Assembly: GCF_047495875.1 (NCBI RefSeq)
Contig: NC_092463.1
Coordinates: forward strand, 22,929,224-22,993,223
Source of the DNA: Pithys albifrons albifrons
Lineage: Eukaryota; Chordata; Aves; Passeriformes; Thamnophilidae
Direction: 5' to 3'
Length of the DNA stretch: 64,000 bases
Below are positions 30,486 through 47,888 of this stretch, one piece after another (positions within the stretch are counted from its first letter, which is position 1; each line of letters starts with the position of its first letter). Under the pieces are notes generated by a model. The model was not told the DNA's origin and did no database searches. It saw only the letters and a program-made list of their open reading frames with translations. Both the position numbers and the translations under genes were made by a program.

Positions 30486-31112
30486 TGTCTTGGTTTGAGA
30501 TAAGCAACTGCCAATCCCCCCAAGCACAGAGAGAAAAACCTCCCTCCTAACACCAGGGAAAGGGAGGAAAAGAGAGGGGAAAGGAAAAAAAACACTTCAA
30601 ACTACATTTATACTAAATCTACATATATTTTTCACAGAAAGAAAGAGACAATTAGAAGAGAGTACAAATATACACTCACACAAGTCTACAACAACAAGTT
30701 CCCCACCTCAACTTCTTAACAAACACACAAATTCTACTGTCCTAACTACACATTACTTAAGAAGAAGCTTATTACCCAGGGAGACAAACCCAAGCAGAAA
30801 GGAGAGACCCAGAACAACACATTTTACTTTCCTGAGGTACCCTGTGAGCCAGTGGTGGGCCTGGTCCTCTCCATCCCCCCTGGGACAGCATCGTGTGTCC
30901 TCCCAAGAGGAGGGCTGAGAAGCGACCCACTTAACCACTCCCACACTGGTTCCTACTTCCCTGGAGATGATGTCATAATGTGGTATGGAATACAAAATTA
31001 CTGGCTAGAAGAGGTCAGCTGTTAGCTCAGCTCAGCTCAAGTCAGCTGACAGCTTCGGCCTAGTCCACACTTCAGAGCCCAAATCTAGGCCCACCTGGGT
31101 GAACCCATAACA
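30486..31112. mobile_element. Solo LTR of an endogenous retrovirus-like element
   Basis: A 627-bp element beginning TGTCTTGGTTTGAG and ending AACCCATAACA, thus with the canonical TG…CA termini. It is flanked on both sides by the same five bases, CGGAA (30481-30485 and 31113-31117), a perfect target-site duplication. There is no internal gag, pol or env sequence, so this is a solo LTR left by recombination between the two LTRs of a former provirus. The 5-bp duplication would suit an ERVL-type family, but I cannot name the family. Orientation is unclear: a TATA-like GTATAAATG is read on the minus strand near 30610, while TGTCTTGGTTTGA starts are common for plus-strand avian LTRs. Confidence 0.88.
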
Positions 31113-32159
31113 CGGAACAATTTTGCTCATACTGAATTGGAATCTATTCATATCAAGAGAGGGGTTTTATTCTACATTTTTCATTTAATCATTAAAAACA
31201 TGTATGTTAGTCTTCAAACAGTATATAAGGTAAAGGCATGAAATTGCTTAGTTTAGCCTCTCTGTCCATGTTGACAATAAAATAAATAGATTAAGACTGC
31301 AATAATAAAACTCTAATGTGTTGAGCAGCTAAAAGATTGATTAATGAAAGAATATAGAGTAACTTCAGCATAGCTACCTAATATGAACTGGTATTTGTTG
31401 ACCAGCAAGAGCTTGTGCTGCATATATTTTACAGTTTTACTGGTTAGGAACCATTTTTCAAGATATGGCCTACTATTTTTCCTTTAAGTCTTCATAAGAA
31501 TTAATTACAAATGTAAACACACAGCTTCCTTTGTATTGCCCCAAGTATCTTTCTTTAGATCCAGGAAACAGTGATCCCTAGTATGACAAGCAGATAAAAT
31601 CATGCTTGTGTGTGTTTGTGCCTATCTGAAGTTGGTTTGCCTCTCTAAGTTCAGTGTCAGCTGGTAGTCTGTCTGTGTACAATGCAACTTGCCTTTTACT
31701 TCTCAAGAAGCTGAGCTGATGAAGTGTTGCATTGTTTAGAACAGATTTGTGATTGCTCTCCAATTATTGCTGAGAGATCACAAGAGTGGGGGAAAAACAA
31801 ATGCATCCTGCTTGCACTGAATTTTCCCTTGTGACCAATACTGTCTATGATAGTTTATTCATCAGTCTTAATAGATGACAGAAACATTACAAATATTAGG
31901 TCTTTGTGACAGAGTAACTTCCACAAATTCTGGGGCTTCTTTGTTCTTTATCGAGATGATTTTTGTGAACATGGAAAAGAGAAGTTACACAGACATCAGC
32001 TCTAACAAGAGTCTTTTTTTAATTATTTTTTTCCAAAGGCTAAGTACATCCTGGTTTCGCAAAAAGTTTTAACTGCTGAACAATTATTGTTTATTTATTA
32101 AAATGCCTTTTGCAAATAAGGGTTGTCTGAGAATCCTTGAGGTATTTCAACTGTTAGTT

Positions 32160-33104
32160 TAGGCATGAACTTCTATGATGGGCAGCTTGTTGTCCACCAG
32201 GACCCCCAGGTCCTTCTCCGCAGAGTTGCTTTCCAGCAGGTCAGCCCCCAGCCTGTATTGGTGCCTGGGGTTATTCTTCCCCAGGTGCAGGACCCTGCCT
32301 TTTCCTTTATTGAATTTCAGGCGGTTCTTCTCTGCCGAGCTCTTCAACCTGTCAAAGTGTTTCTGGAGTGTTGGCCACTCCTCCCAGCTTGGTGCTGTCT
32401 GCAAACTGCTGGGGAGGTGTCTGTCCCTCCATTCAAGTCAGTGAATAGGTTAAACAATACTGGGACCAGTACTAAACCCTGGGGGACACCACTAGTGACA
32501 GGCCACCAGCTGGAGACCCTGTGCCACTGATTACGACTCTCTGGGTTCTGCTGTTCAGCCAGATCTCAATCCACCTCACTGTCCACTCATTCAGTCCGCA
32601 CTTCCTGAGTGCCAGAAGCCTTGCTAAAGTTGAGGTAGACAATATTCACTCTTCTCCCCACATCTATCCAGGCTGGTCAAGCATGATTTATCTTTAGTGA
32701 ATTCATGCTGACTACTCCTGATCACCTTCTTGTCTTCCATGTGGATAGAGAGGTTCTCCAGAATAAAGCACCCCATCACCTTTCCAGGGATTGAGGTCAG
32801 GCTAAATGGCTAGTAGTTTCCTGGGTCCTGCTTCTTGCCCTTATGCAAGATCAGGGTGATATTTGCTTTCTTTCAGTCCTCAGGCACTTCTCCTGCTCTC
32901 CATGACCTTTCAAAGATAATCATGAGCTGCCTTGCTATGGTGTTCTCCATCTCTCTCAGTACTTGTGGCTGCATCCCATCAGGGCCCATGGATGTGTGGA
33001 TGTCAAGTCTTCCTAGGTGTTCTCTTACCCAGTCCTTCCTGACCAAGGGAAATCTTCCTTACAGTATTCCTTTACCTTGCTTGATCTTCTCGGTCTGTTG
33101 TAGT
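32160..33104 (-). mobile_element. CR1 LINE ORF2 fragment (reverse transcriptase to near C-terminus), 3' end missing
   Basis: Read on the minus strand this is CR1 ORF2: the MGPDGMQPQVL-type start of the reverse transcriptase region, the block giving NYRPVSLT in family members, the GVPQGSVL-like block, then an open stretch ending LKFNKGKGRVLHLGKNNPRH and SAEKDLGVLVDNKLP. Frameshifts and stops interrupt it. CR1 copies normally keep their 3' end; this one stops at about 32160 in the last part of ORF2 and lacks the 3' UTR and tail. Its 5' side is interrupted by the LTR-like block at 33105-34085 and resumes at 34086. Confidence 0.9.
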
Positions 33105-34085
33105 TTTAGTTAAATGGGAAGGTTTTCAGTGATGAATATTCATACCCACTGCATAATTTCAGAGTGCATGCACTGCCCCCGTCCAAGCTGAATCGAGGGA
33201 AGACTGTCCTTGGGGGTCTCAAGAAAAATGGAATGGAGCATCCTGGGAACTTAACAGACAGGAGATAAAAGGTGGGCACAGGCCAGGACTGCTTTCTCTG
33301 TACCTTGGTTTTGCCTGTACCTTGGTTTTGCCTGCCGGAGGATCGTGGACTCTCAGAGTCTTTCCTGGAGCGCTCAGGAATTCCTCCGCTGTCCGACCGA
33401 GCTCGCACTCAGGGGAACCACCCCAGTGCTGTTTTCAGATCACTTGTGGAGCTATTTTGGAAATATGCCGGGAGCTGGCACTGCCTCAGCCGCAGCCCTT
33501 TTGGTTGCTCACCCGCACAAAGGGCCACGGCCCGACCCACCCGGCACCGGCACCGCCCGCACACACTCACATACGTGGCTGCTGCCCCGGGGCAGAGCAC
33601 ACACGCATGTGGGTTCTGTGTCAGAACAGAACACACACACATGGGTGCTGTGCCAGAACAGAACAGACACACATGTGGGTGCTGTGCCAGAACAGAACAG
33701 ACACACATGTGGGTGCTGTGCCAGAACAGAACAGACACACATGTGGGTGCTGTGCCAGAACAGAACAGACACACGTGGGTGCTGTGCCCTGAGCAGAACA
33801 CACACACACACGTGGCTGCTGTGCCAGAGCAGAACACACACCAGCACCGAAGCAGTGTAAGGTTCTTTGGGGCGAAACATCCTTACAGGTTTTGTTTTAA
33901 CTAGGGGGCAGCGGAGTAGTATTTTTAGCTTTTTCTCTTCTTTACCTTTTTAGCGAAATTGTTGGTTTTCCTTCTTCATTCAGATTCCTCATAATTGTTT
34001 ACCTTCTCTTTGTTGGGGGGAGGAAAATAATAAAAAAGGCGGGTTCATCTCATTAGACATCTCATCTCCCAAATATATGGTCTCT
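33105..34085. mobile_element. LTR-like insertion inside a CR1 copy
   Basis: About 1 kb of non-CR1 DNA splits a minus-strand CR1: CR1 sequence stops near GATCTTCTCGGTCTGTTG and resumes near CCAAGACAAAGTCAGAGG. The left edge begins TGTAGTTTTAGTTAAATGGG. A TATA-like ATAAAAGG lies at 33265-33272, followed by a doubled 17-bp TACCTTGGTTTTGCCTG at 33301-33334, and by oligo-T and AATAATAAA-rich sequence to the right. That arrangement resembles an LTR (promoter, then transcript start and a U5-like part). The tetramer-pentamer GGTCT occurs on both sides (near 33090 and 34080) but the termini are not a clear TG…CA pair, so the exact ends and class are uncertain. Confidence 0.42.
33571..33845. repeat. 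34-bp minisatellite, eight units
   Basis: Tandem units built on GTGGGTGCTGTGCCAGAACA then GAACAGACACACAT. The unit anchor GTGGGT/GTGGCT occurs at 33575, 33609, 33641, 33675, 33709, 33743, 33775 and 33812, giving spacings of 34, 32, 34, 34, 34, 32 and 37. The three central units are identical; the outer ones are degraded, the usual pattern for an expanding array. The array lies within the LTR-like block. All six frames are open across it because the unit holds no stop triplet on either strand, so the apparent Cys/His/Thr-rich proteins here are repeat artefacts. Confidence 0.93.
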
Positions 34086-34230
34086 AAACCAAGACAAAGT
34101 CAGAGGTTCCTGAGGGCTGGTGTTGTCAATGAAGACCAATGCAAAGAAGGCATTTGCTGTAACTGCTGTCTTTGTGAGCAATATGACCTCTAAGGCAGAG
34201 ACCTTCAATAGTGGAGTATTACTCTTTCAG
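34086..34230 (-). mobile_element. CR1 LINE fragment, continuation beyond the insertion
   Basis: On the plus strand, CAGAGGTTCCTGAGGGCTGG, GTTGTCAATGAAGACCAATG and AAAGAAGGCATTTG are the reverse complement of the CR1 segment just before the reverse transcriptase (family protein motif AFFASVFT-like). With 32160-33104 it forms one CR1 copy split by the inserted block. The 5' limit is fuzzy, about 34.2 kb. Confidence 0.7.
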
Positions 34231-36939
34231 CCTGTGGGAACCTGTCCTGAAAGAAACCCTAATTTACTTCCAGGAGTTGCAGGGAATGTGCATCTCATGC
34301 TTTTTGTTCATAATGGAGTGCTTTCTCTAGAGTATTGGAATTTGTTTTCCAGGGAGATGCTATCTGTGTTTTTTAAAGACTATTGCTTGCCTTGTATATT
34401 TGTGACAGGAGAGTGTTTCTATCCTGTAGATGACACGTGATCTTTACTTCTGATACAATAGCACCGTGTTCTCTGGCGGACAGATGTGCACTTTAGGCTA
34501 AATGGTGCCTAGGCTGCTACAAGCAAGAAAGCGTTTTACTGAATTGCAAGAGCAATCTTGATAGGACTGCAATAAACTTGCAAAAGGGTATAGCAGTAAT
34601 GGAGAAGTTATTAGTTAATCCTGTAATTCCAGTGTTGGTCTGTCAGTAGCTAGTTTAAGCCATTTAAAGGACCCATGAGGGACTTCAGATCAGTTGATCT
34701 GATAAGCAGTTCTCTAGTTTTTTTAGCCTTTTGAAGAACTCAGTTCCAGTAATCATCCCTTTCTTCCCCATTTCCTTCCCTCCCTGAAGGTCATCGCATT
34801 CCAGTTTCTTAGATGAAAGGATGTTACCAGAATCATTGCACAACTCCTATGCAAGAACAATTGGCAGGGTGGTGTCTGATCAGGCCTTTTTCTCTGGTTT
34901 TAAAACTGAAGCTGCATACTGCCAAAAAAGCTGGCTTCTGGAGAATTGCTGCAGTCCTGGAAATTTTTCTAAGCCTACAGTTGAGCAGATGTGGACAGAG
35001 CTCTGAGCTTCTGAGAGTGCTTGGGCTGAGAAGGGATTTTGAGATCGTCTTGAATGGTCAAGCACTATTTGTGTACAAGTGGGGTTAGCAGTGGTACTTA
35101 CTGCTGTCTCCAGGCACCGCTTGTTTTGTCTTTGTGGTCCCAGAAAACATGGTAGAACTGTAGTAGCAATTACAGCCTGCTACTCTAGTATGTACCAGTG
35201 GGGCTGGACCAGCCAATGTTAGCAGAGCTGAACGCTGGGTATATGCTTGTTGCATAATAATGCAAACCTTACTCAATTAGCATGTGGCATCACTCTTCAG
35301 GCGCAGGATTTTATAGTGGAATAGGAGACTAAACACACTGAAGTGCAGAGAAGAGTAGTTGTGTGGGATGCAGGGAAAAAGGTGAACAGAGGACAAGGAA
35401 CCTGTGATTCCTGGTGCTTTGCTTCACCATGGCTACAATTCTCTTCAGTTGGTAATGACACGTGGTAGGTAGTAAGAAGATGCCACTGAATATGTTTTCA
35501 AGTTCTTGGTAATATTATTGTAGCCACAGTGACAAGTTTTTAGAGGTAATAATTTCATTAAATTGCCTGATGATTCTAAAGTGAAGTAAAAGCTGACATG
35601 CTTTTGAGACCCACAAGCCTGGAGAAGGCAAGCATCTTCCAAATCTCAGTTGCTGTAATAGGTGTTTACATCTTTGTAGAGAACTGAAAGACTTGTGCAT
35701 GAAGCTTGTTTACATCGCAAAGGACTCTTCAATCTATAAGGACAAATCTAGAATCATAACCTCTTTATTGGAAGGAGTTCAGGGAAGACTGTGAAGCAGT
35801 TGCCAACTACAAATTAAGATTACTCTTTAATCTTTAGTCTGGAAGGCTCCTAACAACATGGAAAAGGGTGTGAATGTGAGAGGGGAAAACCATAAAGGTG
35901 ATGAAGTTCCTCCTGCTTAAAGCACTGTAAACTATGCTTTATGGGAACATGGACAAAATACATAGCAAAAAGTGAATTACTTGACATGGGAGAGGGGCTG
36001 ACCACAGCAGCTGCATTCATTACCTTACTACTCTGTAATGGTGAAATCTGATTTGCATTTTGATGCAATTTTACATCACTGACCTGAAATGTCAGAAATT
36101 GATGCATTTCTGTGTAGGAGATATGCAAATACAGCTTTCTTGAGACCTACCAAAGTAGTTTCTCTCTCCATGTAGTTTGCTGTGGACACTCGTGTATTTA
36201 TTGATTACCTTAATGTTAGAAATGCAACTAGTGGCTTTTTGGACCACTGTTTTAGTATCCTGCAGTAGGCCTGTTTCTTCTAATTTTGTTGGGTTTATTT
36301 CTTTTTTCAACTTGATTTTGCAGTCTGAGGTATTTAAAATAACCAAACAATTGGTTTGAAAACATAAGAGAAAGCTGAGTCTCCAGTAGAGGATCTGCTC
36401 TGATGTGAACCAATTAAAAATTTCGTTTCATAAGCTCTGGATACTTTTGTGTTTTACTGAAATCTTACTGCTTTTTGGGGAAGAGGAATTAAGCTTTTGC
36501 AGAAACTCTGGGGGTGACAAGATTAAGAAATAATGCTCTTAATAGAGAAGAAGAGATGTCTTCAATGGCAGTCAGTGCTGTTAAAAATACCAGCTCCTAC
36601 CCACTAATGATAGGCCAGGTTGTGCAACCTTAACAGGTTTTATCCTTTTTCTTATGCGATGCCTTTGATGGGATTTTCCCTTTGATTGCCTGGTTGTGGG
36701 TGGAATGTCTGATACTCTTGGCAACAAATACTGTATAAGTTCTTAAAATTACATTTGTTCTGGCCTGGAGCAGAGTCGTGTGGGTGTCGGAAGTTTCTTT
36801 GAGACCTGACATTCCTTTTAGTTAATCACCTTATGTTATCTACAACTCTAAAGGAAGATGATTAATATCTAGCTGCTGACTTCACTGTGGCATAAATCCA
36901 CATTGCTGTACATTTAATGGTTTGGTATATGAATCACCC

Positions 36940-37480
36940 ATCTGAACAAGGCACTATTTGGATAATCAGTTATCCAGAAATATACTCTGAGGACCAGAAT
37001 AAAGTAATAAAAAGTGTTGCTTGTTATGGTCTCTTCAGTGGCAAAGTGCTTAATCGCTTAAGCACATTAGAGTATTAATTGATCAGAAATGCATTATGAA
37101 CTGCTTAGGTGAGATGATGTGAACCTTTTTCTGGGCAATACAGGAACGTAGTGCACTGTGCTACGCTAGAATTTAATTAACTGATAAATACATTGTTCTA
37201 TGCATATCTGAACAGCTGGAATATTTAAATTAAACTGTCTGTCTAATGTTTTGTGTGCTGATTTTGACAAATATGAAAAAAAAGTCCATACAGATTTGGC
37301 CGAATACATGATAAATTGGCTGCTGCCAGTTATGTGAAATGAGCTGGATTATCAGAAGTAATTGGTTTAATTTAAACCCAGCTCATTTTAAGTGAAAAAG
37401 GTTAGGGAGCAGCCACGTGATCAGTTCAGCAAGGAGATCTGAAGAGGAAAGTAGTAATTTCTATTAATACAGACAAGAAG
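36940..37480. promoter_or_regulatory. AT-rich, palindrome-dense block; candidate intronic enhancer
   Basis: Repeat-free block ending about 440 bp before the next SPTLC2 exon. It contains GTGCTTAA-TCGC-TTAAGCAC (37046-37065), a nested pair in which AAATGAGCTGG (37337-37347) is matched by CCAGCTCATTT (37378-37388), and within that the 15-bp palindrome GGTTTAATTTAAACC (37364-37378). Many TAAT/ATTA cores lie between (TATTAATTGATC, TTTAATTAACTGA, GTAATTGG). The palindromes and site density suggest a conserved non-coding element, which is inference. Confidence 0.3.
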
Positions 37481-37906
37481 GACAAAATGTGGTGAACAGC
37501 CTCAGCTGACTCAATAGGGTTCCATTAATTATTCAAAGTGTAAGCAAACTCTTCTTCAAGATGCAGTTACTAGTGAATTTTGAGCAAATTTTGAATCTTG
37601 TTTAAAAGCAGGTAACAACTTTGTTTTGCCAGGTACCTCTTGATTGAAAACCTAATATGGAAAACCAGGGGATGCTTGGACTTAATGGTTATCCCTGTCC
37701 TAGTCCATTCAGCTACAGACTTGTCAGAAAATGCATCATCAATCTTGATTACATGAGGAAGAAGAAACTGCAGATTCCACTTTGCATTTATATTTAATGC
37801 TTCCATAAACACAGGCGGCACATTCATATTTTGTACTTTAGCAGGAGATCTTGTGTTGCAGTTAACGTGTGTGACTAATGACAATTGAGTTCACGGCCTT
37901 ACCTAA

Positions 37907-44951
<7,045 letters not shown>

Positions 44952-45071
44952 GCTTTAAAAGAAATCAATGAAGTTGGGGACCTTTTGCAACTGAAATATT
45001 CCCGTCGCCGTTTGGTACCTCTCTTGGACCGGCCGTTTGACGAGACAACGTATGAGGAGACAGAAGACTGA
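44952..45071 (+). CDS. SPTLC2: SPTLC2 last coding exon (probably exon 12) with stop codon
   Basis: Coding part of the terminal exon, 39 codons plus TGA (45069-45071). The product reads [20 protein letters not shown], then [19 protein letters not shown]. The acidic end [10 protein letters not shown] is diagnostic for SPTLC2 and separates it from its paralogue SPTLC3. Summing all six exons gives 279 residues, matching human residues 284-562. The minus-strand open frames at 44948-45182 are antisense shadows. Confidence 0.97.
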   Translation, partial: ALKEINEVGDLLQLKYSRRRLVPLLDRPFDETTYEETED

Positions 45072-45649
45072 ACTCCCTCCATGTGCCTCGGTGGGAGGGA
45101 CACACCCCATGGGACACTCCGTGGCATACAGGGCACAGCATCCGTGAACTACACACGTAGGACTGCTTAGCATAAAAGACATTTCTTCACAATACTGAAG
45201 TGGCCACCTCAGCTCTAAATGGCATTTTGTAAATAGGGAGAGGAGAAGAAAAACCCCTTTGATTCCTGTGTCTTCAGGATCTGGCCCTAGAGGTGCTTGG
45301 CTTTATTTTTTCTTGTTGCTTTTTTTTTTATTTATTTGTCTCAATTAGTTCACAGCAACCCAAGTTGGCTGTGGCTGATCAATTCAGAATTTGTTTGCAC
45401 CATTAGCTCCCCAAATGCTGGCTGAGATGTTGTACGCATGTGTGATGCTGGCATGGCAGCATTCCCAGTGTCACTGCGAGGTGTCTGATCTTCCCAGTAA
45501 GGAATGAGCTGACCTGTCTGTTCTTAGGGACTTCCTAGGGAAACTGTTGATTGCTAACTTTGACATATTTAACAAAATGGATAATCAACCAAAGTTGTTT
45601 TTTTCATTTGCAGTTACTTCTGTTTAAAACTTGAATTCAGCCTTTTTAA

Positions 45650-45655
45650 AATAAA
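45650..45655 (+). terminator. SPTLC2: Proximal polyadenylation signal of SPTLC2
   Basis: AATAAA about 580 bp after the stop codon, followed at once by the GT-rich TGTGTTGTTGACGTGTCAC expected of a downstream element. Cleavage would be around 45665-45680. Confidence 0.6.
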
Positions 45656-47872
45656 TGTGTTGTTGACGTGTCACTGACAGGACCATTGTTCCCAAACATT
45701 ATTTAGTTTTGTAAGCCACAGGCAGAAGGACTTCTGGAACTCTAGCTTCTTTTCCTTCCCAGTTTGGATACCAGATTGTCTCCTGGTTTTGACACTAATT
45801 GTCCCCTTGATATAGGGTAAGTGATGGAGAAGGGTTTTGTTTGGGTTGTTTTGAGTCCTTTTAATGGGTTCTGTTTTGTCTTCTGACATACTTCTGTTTG
45901 AAAAAAGGAAAAACATGGGTTGTGTGTGTGTTGCTTTCTCATTTTCAGGTTAATTTCTCTTGCTTTAGAATTTTCATAAAATCGTGAACAAGCCACTGCT
46001 AAGTTCTAGAAAGTAAACCAGAACAAGCCTTGTGCTTCTTCTTAAGACTAAAACCCCTGAACAAGCAGGCCTATACAATAGGTGACTATTAGGAGAAGCA
46101 ATTATTTCGTGCAGATCTGTGAAAGACTGATTGCTGCCCTTTGCCATGCTAATTCACTGGGTTTTGTCATATACAAGGTGTTCTTGACTGACCTTGTTGC
46201 ACATTTGGAAATTACATTTCAGCTAGACAGCAAAGTCTCTGTTGGCAGCTGCATGTCTGTGTAGGCCTTCCCTGAAAACAGCATGTCCTTGTGATTGCAT
46301 TGGTTTGGATCTTTATTCTTTTGTATTTCTGTTACTGATCAACATGAATCAAATTAGTATTTACTGAGCCAGTTGCTGTTTGGAATCCTTATTTGCAAGT
46401 TCCATACTGTCCCTATGTTTAAAATAAGACACCTTTTTTCTAACACACCTTAGAGGAGGTCTGCTACTTACCTTTTGCATCTTGAATTCTTTCAGTGAAC
46501 AGAATGGATCAACAAAGAGGTACCAAAATTTTTAAACAGGAGTCAGTTGCAGTATAACTTGTTTCTGTATTTCACATTTAGACATGTACGATTTCTGCAA
46601 AGATAGTAAAATGATAATGTTGTATCAGTTGGATTGGGCCAGCTCTTCAGTTTCGGTTGCCAAGAGGCTTTTTGCAGGTCACTCGAGGTTTTTGAAACAG
46701 ATTCTTCATCAGAATGCTAAAGCAAAGTGCAGCTCTAAGCTCTTTGCACGGTGCTGAAAAAAAAAAGCTTTTTTAAAGTTCTTTTATGTTTGCTCTGTAG
46801 CTAACGGGGAAAGAGTGCTTTGGCCACAAGAACCAAGTAGTTCTGCAAATACATCTGGCAATTTAGAGCAAAATTGGCTTTTATTTTATAGAATATCTGT
46901 CTGTGCATTTATAGATCTTGTTCCATTTTTTAATGTAATGGAAGTTCAAAAGACTGATTCATTTTTTTACCATCGAATTTCAGAAATTTAATTATATGAA
47001 AAGAACCGAAATTGACTATTTGAAAATAGGTCCAGATAACTATTTCTGTCTTAGTCCATTAATGCTGATTTACTCTTCTTCTGGAGCCAGGTGTGTGCAC
47101 AGTCCTAGAAGTCTGTATGTGCAACTTTGATAGCTATGAAGTAGTCTCATTTGTTCAGCCACAGAATGAATAACCTGCAATTAGCTGAGCTTCCTTTCTC
47201 ACCTGTGTTCTGCCCAGGACTGGCTCTAACATTCCAGTAGATGACCTGGTTTCTGACTTCAAGAACCTTTACCTCAAAGAATTATTGCCTTTTTTTTCTT
47301 TGGACTGTAGTAGGGAACAAGAGGAGGTTAGTGCAGGAAGCCCTGACTCCAGCCCTGATCCTATTTAATTGATCATGGAATGGTTTAAGAGCAGACAAAA
47401 CTGACCAACTTGAAGGCTTGGGTCAGTAGGTAGGTGTTTTGAGCATTCCCAAGTGTGTTTGTCTGCTGTGTAAAGTCAATTTGAAAACTGTGATATATGA
47501 AGTTAGAAATGGGTTATCCTAGATTCTACAAGTCTCAAGTCTTAATCTTGTGTCTGGTATTCAGTTTTAGAGCGGCTTGTCTTTAGAGGGGAGAGGAGCA
47601 TCTGGGCAAATCTTAGTAGTACAGATGACTCCCGTATAATACTTCTGAAATCATCGGTGTTTAAAAATTACTAGTGTCCATTGAGATTCCGTTGCACTTG
47701 TTGAGGAAATTGTGTGCAAGCTTCTGCCTTCTAGTATCTTTCTGCTGTGTCACTCTGCATATGACTTTGAATTTTGCATTGCAAAGACATTTCAGAAATC
47801 ATTCAGGCAGTTAGTAGCATTTGCAAGCTGCTTGGTTACATTTCAGCCTCCCCGTATCCTTTTTGGGAAGCA

Positions 47873-47888
47873 ACCCCCCCCCCCCCCG
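47873..47888. repeat. Poly-C run
   Basis: An uninterrupted run of about 15 C preceded by AA and followed by GGG, inside the putative 3' UTR. Its exact length is prone to sequencing error. Confidence 0.8.

Noticed and set aside
32159..32404. Minus-strand 81-codon protein
   Set aside because: This is the C-terminal part of CR1 ORF2, not a host gene.
28945..33104. The two oppositely oriented CR1 pieces as a twin-priming inversion of a single element
   Set aside because: In twin priming the inverted 5' part lies upstream of the 3' part. Here it lies 2.5 kb downstream and the two pieces overlap in sequence.
33272..33904. 210-codon plus-strand frame with Cys/His/Thr repeats
   Set aside because: It is translated minisatellite; the same peptide appears in every frame because the 34-bp unit has no stop triplet.
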